Assembly (NCBI RefSeq): GCF_000185905.1
Contig: NC_014923.1
Coordinates: 1,054,001 to 1,118,000 of the forward strand
DNA: 64,000 nt
Direction of reading: 5' to 3'
DNA from: Mesorhizobium ciceri biovar biserrulae WSM1271
GTDB taxonomy: Bacteria > Pseudomonadota > Alphaproteobacteria > Rhizobiales > Rhizobiaceae
Shown: piece after piece, positions 1 through 7,821 of the stretch
How the letters are laid out: every line of letters begins with the position of its first letter
Position numbering within the stretch: the first letter of the stretch is position 1
Position numbers and translations under genes: made by a program
Notes under the pieces: model-generated
Told to the model about the DNA's origin: nothing
Databases searched by the model: none
What the model saw: only the letters and a program-made list of their open reading frames with translations

Positions 1-489
1 CCCGAATTCCAGCCTGGCGACACCGTGCGCGTCCAGGTCCGCGTGACCGAAGGCACCCGCACCCGCGTCCAGGCCTATGAGGGCGTCGTCATCGCCCGCG
101 CCGGCGCCGGCTTCCAGGAGAACTTCACGGTTCGCAAGATTTCCTACGGCGAAGGTGTCGAGCGCGTGTTCCCGGTCTACTCGCCGATGGTTGAAGGCGT
201 CGAGATCGTTCGCCGCGGCAAGGTGCGTCGCGCCAAGCTCTACTACCTGCGCGATCGTCGCGGCAAATCGGCCCGTATTTCTGAAAACACCGGCGTGCGC
301 GCCCGCAAGCTGAACGATGAGGAGCGCGATGCGCTGAACGCCGAGAAGGCCCGCATCGAGGCCGAGAAGGTGGCAGCAGCCGAGGCCCTGGCCGTCGAGA
401 AGGCCGCCCAGGACGCCGCCGAGAAGAAGGCCGCCGCCGAGGCCGAAGCAGCAGCCAAGGCCGCCGCAGAAGCGACCCCTGCCGAATAA
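1..489 (+). CDS. rplS: 50S ribosomal protein L19, 3' part (5' end outside window)
   Basis: L19 sits at the 30S/50S interface of the ribosome. The frame is open from base 1, reading PEFQPGDTV, and continues through the L19 core with the motifs [22 protein letters not shown] and RVFPVYSP, ending in [13 protein letters not shown]. The true start lies upstream of the window. After the core there is an extension of about 70 residues rich in Ala, Glu and Lys. This makes the protein longer than the E. coli form and is usual in Rhizobiales. It is followed directly by a strong intrinsic terminator. Confidence 0.97.
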   Translation, partial: PEFQPGDTVRVQVRVTEGTRTRVQAYEGVVIARAGAGFQENFTVRKISYGEGVERVFPVYSPMVEGVEIVRRGKVRRAKLYYLRDRRGKSARISENTGVRARKLNDEERDALNAEKARIEAEKVAAAEALAVEKAAQDAAEKKAAAEAEAAAKAAAEATPAE

Positions 490-507
490 GATTTTCGGAA
501 CTCATTC

Positions 508-535
508 AAAAAGGCGGCTTCGGCCGCCTTTTTTC
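508..535 (+). terminator. Rho-independent terminator after rplS
   Basis: The stem GGCGGC/GCCGCC closes on the tetraloop TTCG. An A run precedes it and a run of six T follows. It lies 18 bases after the rplS stop codon. Confidence 0.9.
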
Positions 536-600
536 GTTTCACCAGACTGTGAACGCTTTCAGCGCCAGACACAGGATCCGGCTGTTGACGGCGCATTACC

Positions 601-625
601 TTGTGCACTAAATAATCGTGCACAA
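601..625. promoter_or_regulatory. Palindrome upstream of ohr, candidate OhrR operator
   Basis: TTGTGCAC and GTGCACAA form a perfect 8-bp inverted repeat separated by the nine bases TAAATAATC. It ends 17 bases before the ohr start codon, where a repressor would cover the promoter or ribosome-binding region. OhrR proteins bind palindromes in front of ohr, and ohrR is the next gene, so autoregulation is likely. The sequence is not the textbook OhrR box (TACAATT-AATTGTA), so the assignment rests on position and symmetry. Confidence 0.55.
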
Positions 626-642
626 ATAATTGGAGATTTGAT

Positions 643-1056
643 ATGGCACTCTACACCACACAGGCTCACGTCACCGGCGGCCGCGCCGGCCATGGCGAGA
701 CCAGCGACGGTCTGCTCAAGGTCGATCTGGCAATGCCCAAGGAACTCGGCGGGCCGGGGGGCGCCACCAATCCCGAGCAACTGTTCGCTATCGGCTATGC
801 CGCCTGCTTCGAAAGCGCCATCCGCTTTGTCGCGCGCAAACAGAAGCTGTCGCTGACGGATGCCGGGGTAACCTCCACCGTCAGCCTGCTTCCCGATGGC
901 GAAGGCTTTAAGCTCGGCGTCGCGCTCGCGGCGGAAACGAAAGGCCTTGATCAGGCGGCGGCGGAAGCGCTTGTATCGGAGGCGCACAAGATCTGCCCCT
1001 ATTCCAACGCCATCAGGGGCAATGTCGACGTAGCGCTTTCGGTAAAGGCGGCATGA
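643..1056 (+). CDS. ohr: Organic hydroperoxide resistance protein Ohr
   Basis: This is a thiol peroxidase of the Ohr/OsmC fold (137 aa) that reduces organic and fatty-acid hydroperoxides in the cytoplasm. Both redox cysteines are visible: C55 in AIGYAACFESAI and C118 in KICPYSNAIRGN. R14 and E46, in GGRAGH and NPEQLFA, match the residues that position the reactive thiolate in the family. The start ATG has GGAG seven bases upstream. The stop overlaps the ohrR start, so the two genes form an operon. Confidence 0.95.
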   Translation: MALYTTQAHVTGGRAGHGETSDGLLKVDLAMPKELGGPGGATNPEQLFAIGYAACFESAIRFVARKQKLSLTDAGVTSTVSLLPDGEGFKLGVALAAETKGLDQAAAEALVSEAHKICPYSNAIRGNVDVALSVKAA

Positions 1057-1562
1057 CGGAAAAGACGACAAAGAGCACCAGGGACGTCCCGGCGGAGGCC
1101 ACCGGGACGTTTCACGTTCCGCGGCTCGACCAACAGCTCTGCTTCGCGCTCTATTCGGCAAGCGGGCTGATGACGAAGCTCTACCGCCCGCTGCTCGATC
1201 CGCTCGGCCTGACCTATCCGCAATATCTGGCCATGTTGGCGCTCTGGGAACGGGCTCCAAGCACGGTCGGCGAGCTTGGCGAAGCGCTCGGGCTGGATTC
1301 GGCGACGCTGACGCCGCTGCTCAAGCGGCTGGAGGCCGGTGGCCTGGTCACACGCCGGCGCGACCCCGCCGACGAGCGCCGGGTTCTGGTCGAGCCGACA
1401 GCGAAGGGACAAGCGTTGCGTGAGCAGGCCAAAAGCGTGCCGGCGGCGATGCTTTGCAACCTGCCGCTGGATGCCGACGAGTTGAAATCCCTGCACCGCA
1501 CGCTGACGCGGTTCGTCTCCGGCTTGCGCAAGGCGGATGCCGGCATCGTGAAGCGGAGCTGA
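1053..1562 (+). CDS. ohrR: MarR-family organic peroxide sensor OhrR
   Basis: This 169-aa winged-helix repressor follows ohr with an ATGA overlap. The reactive cysteine is C30 in LDQQLCFALYSASG, the signature of OhrR within the MarR family. The recognition helix falls around LGLDSATLTPLLKRLEAGGLV and the wing around RRRDPADERRVLV. The N-terminal 20 residues or so are an extension beyond typical OhrR. Oxidation of the cysteine by organic peroxides would release the repressor and derepress ohr. The context makes the assignment firm. Confidence 0.93.
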   Translation: MTEKTTKSTRDVPAEATGTFHVPRLDQQLCFALYSASGLMTKLYRPLLDPLGLTYPQYLAMLALWERAPSTVGELGEALGLDSATLTPLLKRLEAGGLVTRRRDPADERRVLVEPTAKGQALREQAKSVPAAMLCNLPLDADELKSLHRTLTRFVSGLRKADAGIVKRS

Positions 1563-1740
1563 TCGCTGCCGCGACACCGTTCATTCCTGAATCCCGGAAA
1601 TGAAGGCATCGGAATCCCTTTTTAGCGCGCGCTGACGCAGCGGACCGTCTTGCATGACGCTTGCGGAAAGCTAAAGTCGGCGCCGGATTTTCCTGCAAGC
1701 CCGGCCGTGCCCGGGTCCGTCAATTTCCGGGGAGTGTGTC

Positions 1741-2538
1741 ATGACCAAATCGAAACTGCTGCTGGCAGGCCTGCTTGCCCTCGTCCTGGTACCCGTTGCC
1801 GCCTTTGCGCAGGCGCTGCCCGACCTCGGCGGCAAAAAGGTGGTGGTTGTGACCGAAAACGCCTATCCGCCGCTGCAGTTCATCGATGCCAAGACCGGCA
1901 AGCAGATCGGCTGGGAATATGATGCGATGAACGAGATCGCCAAGCGGCTGAATTTCGCCGTCGAGTACCAGAACACATCCTGGGACGCGATGATCCAGGC
2001 GGTTTCCGACAACCAGTACAACATCGGCATGACCGGCATCACCATCAAGGACGACCGCAAGGAGAAGGTCGATTTCTCCGACCCCTATATGCGCTCGGAA
2101 CAGTTCATGCTGGTGCGCGGCGATGAAAGCCGTTTCACCGACGCCAAGACCTTCGGCGCCTTCAAGGATGGGCTGATCGGCGCGCAGGCCGGTACCACGC
2201 CCTTCTACACCGCCGTCTACAGCGTGCTCGACGGCAATGAGCAGAACCCGCGCATCAAGCTGTTCGAGACCTTCGGCGCCACGGTGCAGGCTCTGAAATC
2301 CGGCGACGTTGACGTCGTCTTGACCGACGGCACCGCCGGCAAGGGCTATGTCGACGCCTCCGAGGGCAAACTGAAGCTGATCGGCGGGCCGCTCGGCACC
2401 GAGGATTTCGGCTTCATCTTCCCGAAGGGTTCCGACCTGGTGAAGCCGGTCAATGCGGCGATTGCGGCGTTGAAGGCGGACGGGACGTTCGATGCGCTGA
2501 ACAAGAAGTGGTTTCTTGATTACAAGATGGGGCAGTGA
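1741..2538 (+). CDS. Polar amino-acid ABC transporter, periplasmic binding protein
   Basis: This 265-aa solute-binding protein belongs to the SBP_bac_3 family (cystine, glutamine and lysine binding proteins). A Sec signal peptide covers about residues 1-23 (hydrophobic LLLAGLLALVLVPVAAFAQA, cleavage near AFA-QA). Family features follow: VVVVTENAYPPLQF, IGWEYDAMNEIAKRL, MTGITIKDDRKEKVDFSDPYM and AQAGTTPFYTAVY. GGGGAG precedes the ATG by five bases. A permease of the same system lies 200 bp downstream beyond an inverted repeat, but no ATPase gene is adjacent. The substrate cannot be fixed from sequence. Confidence 0.9.
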   Translation: MTKSKLLLAGLLALVLVPVAAFAQALPDLGGKKVVVVTENAYPPLQFIDAKTGKQIGWEYDAMNEIAKRLNFAVEYQNTSWDAMIQAVSDNQYNIGMTGITIKDDRKEKVDFSDPYMRSEQFMLVRGDESRFTDAKTFGAFKDGLIGAQAGTTPFYTAVYSVLDGNEQNPRIKLFETFGATVQALKSGDVDVVLTDGTAGKGYVDASEGKLKLIGGPLGTEDFGFIFPKGSDLVKPVNAAIAALKADGTFDALNKKWFLDYKMGQ

Positions 2539-2562
2539 TTTCGCACTGACTTCGCGCTTGAA

Positions 2563-2720
2563 CGCCCCCCTCTGCCCTGCCGGGCATCTCCCCCTCAAGG
2601 GGGGAGATTGGCCGTTTTTTCCGCTTTCGCCAATCACCAAAGTTGTAAAAAGAGTGCCGTCGACGAAGCTGCCAATCTCCCCCCTTGAGGGGGAGATTGC
2701 CGGCAGGCCAAAGGGGGGTG
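2563..2720. repeat. Long imperfect inverted repeat (intergenic palindromic element)
   Basis: Two arms of about 50 bases (2563-2612 and 2671-2720) are near-perfect reverse complements. Each contains its own inner hairpin, CTCCCCCTCAAGGGGGGAG. The spacer is about 58 bases. I recall this type of element as abundant between genes in Mesorhizobium. It separates the binding-protein gene from the permease gene and could act as an mRNA stabiliser or partial terminator, favouring higher expression of the binding protein. Confidence 0.85.
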
Positions 2721-2739
2721 CCTTGGCGCAATCCTTTTG

Positions 2740-3549
2740 ATGCCTCCCGCCTCTTCCTCCAAAGCCGACTTCCCCTGGTGGCTTGTCGTGGCCGTAACTC
2801 TCGCGATCGCGGTGGCCGTCTTCGTCGCCACCAGCAATCTCTATGCCCAGGTGTTCGCCACGGTCGCCAAGGGCATCGGCGTCACCATCTTCGTCACCGT
2901 GGTCGCCTTCGTGCTGGCGTCGGCCATCGGTCTCGGCATTGCGCTGATGGGAATGTCGGGTTCGCGCTGGCTGCGCCAGATCGCGCGCTTCTATGTCGAG
3001 ATCATCCGCGGCGTGCCGATCCTGGTGCTGTTGTTCTGGATCGCCTTTGCCGGCGCGCCGGCCTTCGTCGCGGCCTGGAACGCGCTGACCGCGCCGCTGC
3101 AAAGCGCCGGCCTGTTCGGCGAGCTTTTGGTGCGCGACGTGTCGCTGTTGTGGCGCGCCATCATGGCGCTGACCATCGGCTATTCGGCTTTCATCTCGGA
3201 GGTTTTCCGGGCCGGCATCCAGGCGGTGGAGAAGGGCCAGATCGAAGCGGCGAAGGCGCTCGGGCTGACCCGCGCGCAGCGCTTCCGGCTGATCGTGTTT
3301 CCACAGGCGATCCGCACCATCCTGCCGCCCCTCGGCAATGATTTCGTCGCCCTGGTCAAGGATTCCTCGCTGGTCTCGGTGCTCGGCGTTGCCGACATCA
3401 CGCAGATGGGCAAGGTCTACGCCGCCGGCTCCTTTCGCTTCTTCGAGACCTATTCGATAACAGCCTACATCTACCTCATCCTGACCGTCGGCCTGTCGCT
3501 GGCGCTCAGGGCGCTGGAACGGCGGCTGCGCCGCCAGCACGAGGAATAG
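2740..3549 (+). CDS. Polar amino-acid ABC transporter permease
   Basis: This inner-membrane permease (HisM/GlnP class, about 269 aa) has several hydrophobic segments; the first is at about residues 13-30. The EAA loop for ATPase contact is visible as EVFRAGIQAVEKGQIEAAKALGL followed by FPQAIRTILPPLGNDFVALVKDSSLVS. An RGVPILVLLFW motif typical of the family occurs early. TTG at 2737 and ATG at 2740 are both possible starts; I prefer the ATG. No good ribosome-binding site is visible, as the upstream G-run belongs to the inverted repeat. It pairs with the binding protein upstream and must borrow an ATPase encoded elsewhere. Confidence 0.88.
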   Translation: MPPASSSKADFPWWLVVAVTLAIAVAVFVATSNLYAQVFATVAKGIGVTIFVTVVAFVLASAIGLGIALMGMSGSRWLRQIARFYVEIIRGVPILVLLFWIAFAGAPAFVAAWNALTAPLQSAGLFGELLVRDVSLLWRAIMALTIGYSAFISEVFRAGIQAVEKGQIEAAKALGLTRAQRFRLIVFPQAIRTILPPLGNDFVALVKDSSLVSVLGVADITQMGKVYAAGSFRFFETYSITAYIYLILTVGLSLALRALERRLRRQHEE

Positions 3550-3604
3550 TCTTTCGGCCAAGGCAGCGCTACGATCCCCGAGCATTCCCGTTGAGGAGGT
3601 CCCC

Positions 3605-4240
3605 ATGATCGTCGACAAAGCCAATGCGGCGCTGGATTCCGTCTATACGGCCGACACGCCGGAAGCGCTTGAAGAGGCCTATGCCGCATGGGCCGCGACC
3701 TATGACAGCGAGACCGCCTCGCTCGGCTACCTCCTGCCTTTCCTGATCACCGCCTGGGTGGCGCGCCATGTGCCGGCGGGCGATGGCCCCTTGCTCGATG
3801 CCGGCTGCGGCACCGGCCTGTCGGGACCGTCGCTGAATGCGCTCGGCTACCGCGACATTGCGGGGCTCGACCTCTCGGACGATATGCTGAAGATCGCCGG
3901 CAGCCGCAATGCCTACAGCGAACTGAAGCAGGCAATGCTGGGCGGTCCGCTGCCGTGGCCGGACGGGTTTTTCCGCGCCTTCTTCTCGACAGGCGTGTTC
4001 ACCATCAGCCATGCGCCGGCGACAGGCCTGCACGAACTGGTGCGCATCACCCGCAAGGGCGGCCATGCGATCTTCACCGTGCGCGACCGGGTGTTCGAGA
4101 GCGGCGGCTTCCAGGCGGTGTTCGATGAGTTGGAGCAGACTGGGAAATGGCGGCCGGTCGAGGAAAGCCCGTGGTTCCGCTGCTATGCGATCGCCGAGCC
4201 GGATGCGCTGGTGAAGACGTTTGTGTTTGAAGTGATCTGA
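3605..4240 (+). CDS. Class I SAM-dependent methyltransferase
   Basis: This 211-aa Rossmann-fold methyltransferase has motif I at residues 65-71 (DAGCGTG), then GLDLSDDMLKIA as the SAM ribose-binding acidic region and SHAPATGLHELVRITRKGGHAIFTV as the post-I region. GAGG precedes the ATG by seven bases. The overall layout resembles the Williams-Beuren/METTL27-like methyltransferases. The substrate is unknown. It is transcribed in the same direction as the permease, 55 bases away, but there is no functional hint from that. Confidence 0.8.
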   Translation: MIVDKANAALDSVYTADTPEALEEAYAAWAATYDSETASLGYLLPFLITAWVARHVPAGDGPLLDAGCGTGLSGPSLNALGYRDIAGLDLSDDMLKIAGSRNAYSELKQAMLGGPLPWPDGFFRAFFSTGVFTISHAPATGLHELVRITRKGGHAIFTVRDRVFESGGFQAVFDELEQTGKWRPVEESPWFRCYAIAEPDALVKTFVFEVI

Positions 4241-4626
4241 GCGGCGCGTTCTCCGATCTTGGCTTCCTTCCTCTCCCCCGATCGACGGGGTAGAGGAAGG
4301 CGCTAGCTTAAGTAAGGTCGGCTCCCTTCCTCTCCCCCTGAAGGTGTGGAAGTGAGGACGAGGAACCCGAGTTCTGCGAAGGCAGCTTCCAATTGCCGAA
4401 AACCCAAAACATTGATATGAGCCACGCCATGGAAGAGCTTTTTGGCGATCCGGCCTACAAGGGGTTCGTGCTGCAGGACAGAAAACGCCTGCCGTCGCGC
4501 TTCTCCGCGCGCGTGTCCGGGGCGCTGACCAGCCGACTACCCTAGGCCGACCCATCGGGGTCGTTTCGCCGGGCCGGAGGTCCGGCACCTGCTCTTTCCC
4601 ATTCTCATATCGACGGATTTACGCAC
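4241..4626. other. 386-bp intergenic region before leuC
   Basis: It holds a hairpin at 4265-4300 (CCTTCCTCT / AGAGGAAGG around a C/G-rich core), likely the terminator or a degenerate repeat behind the methyltransferase gene. A partial second copy of the CTTCCTCTCCCC arm follows at about 4325. Just before leuC there are two small stems, CGACCC/GGGTCG near 4548-4563 and CCGG/CCGG near 4572-4585. I see no riboswitch I can name. Confidence 0.5.
4417..4545 (+). CDS. Possible 42-aa small ORF upstream of leuC
   Basis: The ORF begins ATG AGC CAC GCC ATG GAA and ends at TAG 4543-4545, 81 bases before leuC. The peptide is basic in its second half (DRKRLPSRFSARV) and contains five Leu codons, though not in a run as a classical leu leader would have. 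No convincing ribosome-binding site precedes either ATG. It could be a real small protein, a leader peptide or chance. Confidence 0.2.
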   Translation: MSHAMEELFGDPAYKGFVLQDRKRLPSRFSARVSGALTSRLP

Positions 4627-6036
4627 ATGAGCGCACCGCGCACCCTCTACGACAAGATTTTCGACGACCATGTCGTCGATCGCCAGGAAGACGGCACCTG
4701 CCTGCTCTACATCGACCGCCACCTGGTCCATGAAGTGACCAGTCCGCAGGCCTTCGAAGGCCTGCGCATGACCGGCCGTAAAGTCCGGCATCCGGAAAAG
4801 ACGCTGGCCGTGGTCGATCACAATGTCTCGACTTCGCCCGAGCGCAAGTTCGGCATCAAGAACGAGGAAAGCCGCATCCAGGTCGAGGCGCTGGCCAAGA
4901 ACGCCAAGGATTTCGGCGTCGAATATTATTCCGAGAACGATATCCGCCAGGGCATCGTCCACATCATCGGTCCGGAGCAGGGCTTTACACTGCCCGGCAT
5001 GACCATCGTCTGCGGCGACAGCCACACCTCGACGCACGGCGCTTTCGGCGCGCTGGCGCATGGCATCGGCACATCCGAGGTCGAGCATGTTCTGGCGACG
5101 CAGACGCTGATCCAGCGCAAGGCCAAGAACATGCTGGTGCGTGTCGACGGCCAATTGCCGGAAGGTGTCACCGCCAAGGACATCATCCTGGCCATCATCG
5201 GCGAGATCGGCACTGCCGGTGGCACCGGCTATGTCATCGAATATGCCGGCGAGGCGATCCGTGCGCTGTCGATGGAGGGCCGCATGACGATCTGCAACAT
5301 GTCGATCGAAGGCGGCGCGCGCGCCGGCCTGATCGCCGCGGACGAGACGACCTTCGCCTATGTCAAGGACAAGCCGCGCGCGCCGAAGGGCGCGGCCTGG
5401 GATGCGGCACTCGAATACTGGAAGACGCTACAGTCCGACGAGGGCGCGCATTTCGACAAGGTGATCGTGCTCGACGCGGCCAAGCTGCCGCCGATCGTCT
5501 CCTGGGGCTCCTCGCCCGAGGACGTCGTGTCGGTGCAAGGCATCGTGCCGAACCCGGACGACATCACCGATGAGAACAAGCGCACCTCCAAGCAGCGCGC
5601 GCTCGACTATATGGGTCTGACGCCGGGCACCAGGATCACCGACATCACGCTCGACCGCGTCTTCATCGGTTCCTGCACCAATGGCCGCATCGAGGATCTG
5701 CGCGCCGTCGCCAAGGTGGTCGAAGGCAAGACGGTCAGCCCGCATGTCGATGCGATGATCGTGCCGGGCTCCGGCCTGGTCAAGGAACAGGCGGAAGCCG
5801 AAGGCCTCGACAAGATCTTTGTCGCCGCCGGTTTCGATTGGCGCGAGCCGGGCTGCTCGATGTGCCTGGCCATGAACGACGACCGGCTGAAGCCGCATGA
5901 ACGCTGCGCCTCGACTTCGAACCGCAATTTCGAGGGCCGGCAAGGCTTCAAGGGCCGCACCCATCTGGTGTCGCCGGCGATGGCGGCCGCGGCGGCGATC
6001 GCCGGCCACTTCGTCGACATCCGCGAGTGGAAGTAG
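4627..6036 (+). CDS. leuC: 3-isopropylmalate dehydratase large subunit
   Basis: LeuC (469 aa, normal length) pairs with LeuD to isomerise 2-isopropylmalate to 3-isopropylmalate in leucine synthesis. Aconitase-family markers are present: the [30 protein letters not shown] stretch, and the 4Fe-4S cysteines in [13 protein letters not shown] and in [12 protein letters not shown]. The C-terminal [10 protein letters not shown] is also typical. LeuD is not in the window. A GC-rich hairpin follows the stop. Confidence 0.98.
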   Translation: MSAPRTLYDKIFDDHVVDRQEDGTCLLYIDRHLVHEVTSPQAFEGLRMTGRKVRHPEKTLAVVDHNVSTSPERKFGIKNEESRIQVEALAKNAKDFGVEYYSENDIRQGIVHIIGPEQGFTLPGMTIVCGDSHTSTHGAFGALAHGIGTSEVEHVLATQTLIQRKAKNMLVRVDGQLPEGVTAKDIILAIIGEIGTAGGTGYVIEYAGEAIRALSMEGRMTICNMSIEGGARAGLIAADETTFAYVKDKPRAPKGAAWDAALEYWKTLQSDEGAHFDKVIVLDAAKLPPIVSWGSSPEDVVSVQGIVPNPDDITDENKRTSKQRALDYMGLTPGTRITDITLDRVFIGSCTNGRIEDLRAVAKVVEGKTVSPHVDAMIVPGSGLVKEQAEAEGLDKIFVAAGFDWREPGCSMCLAMNDDRLKPHERCASTSNRNFEGRQGFKGRTHLVSPAMAAAAAIAGHFVDIREWK

Positions 6037-6050
6037 TCCGGACTTGAACG

Positions 6051-6076
6051 GACCCGAGCCGCACCCGGCTCGGGTC
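6051..6076. terminator. Hairpin between convergent leuC and the 105-aa gene
   Basis: A perfect 10-bp stem, GACCCGAGCC / GGCTCGGGTC, closes over six bases. No T run follows on either strand. It overlaps the stop codon of the minus-strand gene and lies 15 bases after leuC, so it may end both transcripts. Confidence 0.5.
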
Positions 6077-6392
6077 AACGCTTCCCGTCGCGGCGGACGA
6101 GTTCGTGGAACTCCTCGCGGCGTCCGGGCTGTTCGGCCGCGACCACAAGCGCAAGCTGTTGTTCCTCGAAGAGCTTGAACCATTCGTCCCATTCGACGAG
6201 TTCATAGCCCCCCGCATTGAGCGGCCGTTCAGGCTGGTCCTGATCCTGATAGGCGTGCTGGCCGAAGACCAGCCTCAACATGGGCTGCGTCCCCGCTTCG
6301 GGCGAGATGTCGACGATTGCGGGAAAGCCGGCGCGCCCGGCAGCCCACGAGCGGATCGCATCGTGGTCGGTCAGTGTGATTGTGTCGGCCAT
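6075..6392 (-). CDS. Hypothetical protein, 105 aa
   Basis: I do not recognise a family. The protein starts MADTITLTDHDAIRSWAAGRAG and is soluble and acidic, with aromatic residues around VEWDEWFKLFEEQQLAL and a charged tail EEFHELVRRDGKR. It has no signal peptide or membrane segment. GGAGCGA precedes the start on the minus strand. It lies convergent with leuC and divergent from the diguanylate cyclase. Confidence 0.65.
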   Translation of the reverse strand: MADTITLTDHDAIRSWAAGRAGFPAIVDISPEAGTQPMLRLVFGQHAYQDQDQPERPLNAGGYELVEWDEWFKLFEEQQLALVVAAEQPGRREEFHELVRRDGKR

Positions 6393-6551
6393 CGGTCGCT
6401 CCAGATTGTGAACGAAGGAACGCTGACCGGAGACGGCGGTTCCCTGACATTATTTTGAGATGGCGCTCCTGCTTGCGGCGAGGCTTAACCGCTTGTTTGG
6501 GCTTGCCCTCTAAGCTCTTCCCCGACGTAAGCGAGGGGAAGTCATAGTCGT

Positions 6552-7748
6552 TTGGACACGGGTCTGCTCATAGCGCTGCTCAACCCGACGATCGCGCTGG
6601 CGCTCGGCGCGGCATTCCTCGTGCTATGGTCCTATCAGCGCCACCGCCCCTATCTGGCCGTGCTGGCGCTCAGCTACAGTCTCTCGGCGATCGGCTTCCT
6701 GCTCCAGTATTTCACCTTGCCGATCGGCATGCCGCTGACCAAGCTGGTGTCGAACATCTGCTTCAGCATCGCCGGCTGCTGCCTGGCCGGCGCCATCGTC
6801 CACCGCTATGGCCGCAAGGTGCCCTATGTGGGGATCGGCGCGCTGGCCTGCGGGGGACTGGCGTCGTTCTGCTGGTTCCTGTTCGTCGCGCCGGATCTCA
6901 CCTGGCGCATCCTGGCGATGAATTTCGCTTTCGGCGGTATCAGCCTTCTGGTTGCCGCCGAACTGCGCCCGGTGCGCAACAGCGGCCCGACCGAGAAAAT
7001 CCTGTTCGTGCTGTCGCTGCTGTCGGGCGTCAATTTCTTCGTGCGCACCCTTGTCGTCGTCATCGAGCACGGGCCCTTCACGAGCTATGACGGGTTCTAT
7101 GGCTCGTCCTACTGGACGACGGCGCTGCTGTCGCACGCGCTGCTGTCGCTGCTTATCGCGCTGTGCCTGTTTTCCGCCGCGGCACTCGACGTGTTGAAGG
7201 CGTTGAAGACCGAGACCTTTACCGACCCTCTGTCGGGCCTGCTCAACCGGCGTGGCTTCGAGGAGCGCGGCATGCTGCTCTTGCGGCACTGCGCCTCGGC
7301 GCGGTTCCCGGTCGCGCTGGTGCTGGCCGACCTCGACCATTTCAAGGCGCTCAACGATGTGCATGGGCATGGGGCGGGCGATCGCGTGATTGCCGATTTC
7401 GCCGCCAAGCTTCGGTCGGCGGCCGGCGCGCGCGGTGTTGCCGGGCGTATCGGCGGCGAGGAATTCGCGGTGCTGCTGCCACTCAGCGATCTTGCCGCGG
7501 CACGGCTGTTCGCCGAAGCGGTGCGCACGGTCTATTCGGCCGGCCATGTCGACGGGCTTCCCCAGGGAACGAAGGTGACGGCAAGCTTCGGCGTGGCGGC
7601 CCGCAGCGGTGACGAGGCGCTGGAGCCGCTGATGCGCCGTGCCGACGATGCGCTCTACAAGGCCAAGAAGAACGGCCGAGACAGTGTACGCCTGTCCTAT
7701 GAGCGACCGGAAACGGCGTTCCTGCCGGAGCCGCTCAAGACCGGCTGA
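6552..7748 (+). CDS. Membrane-bound diguanylate cyclase (GGDEF)
   Basis: This 398-aa protein makes cyclic di-GMP. The first 215 residues hold about six to seven hydrophobic segments and no recognisable sensory domain. The GGDEF domain follows, with LNRRGFEE, DLDHFKALNDVHGHGAGDRVI and the intact active-site loop GRIGGEEFAVLLP. The usual inhibitory RxxD I-site five residues before the loop is absent. The start is a TTG, with GAGGGGA about 12 bases upstream. The next gene encodes a paralogue of the same layout. Confidence 0.85.
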   Translation: MDTGLLIALLNPTIALALGAAFLVLWSYQRHRPYLAVLALSYSLSAIGFLLQYFTLPIGMPLTKLVSNICFSIAGCCLAGAIVHRYGRKVPYVGIGALACGGLASFCWFLFVAPDLTWRILAMNFAFGGISLLVAAELRPVRNSGPTEKILFVLSLLSGVNFFVRTLVVVIEHGPFTSYDGFYGSSYWTTALLSHALLSLLIALCLFSAAALDVLKALKTETFTDPLSGLLNRRGFEERGMLLLRHCASARFPVALVLADLDHFKALNDVHGHGAGDRVIADFAAKLRSAAGARGVAGRIGGEEFAVLLPLSDLAAARLFAEAVRTVYSAGHVDGLPQGTKVTASFGVAARSGDEALEPLMRRADDALYKAKKNGRDSVRLSYERPETAFLPEPLKTG

Positions 7749-7821
7749 ATCCTGCCCGGCCAGGACGTTAACGTCTTCTTCGCCCGTCGATGATTAGCTG
7801 TCGGCGCGGGTGCGGGAGAAC

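Noticed and set aside
1720..3624. 634-codon minus-strand open frame across the amino-acid ABC genes
   Set aside because: It is antisense to two recognised genes and the repeat; the translation is Asp/Gln/Arg-rich without domains, a GC-rich shadow.
4548..4626. Possible riboswitch or attenuator before leuC
   Set aside because: Only two weak stems are visible and no known riboswitch core; too little to call.
7810..7821. GTG start of the second diguanylate cyclase
   Set aside because: ATG 7822 has a better-placed CGGGAG; the GTG would put that sequence inside the gene. Kept only as an alternative.
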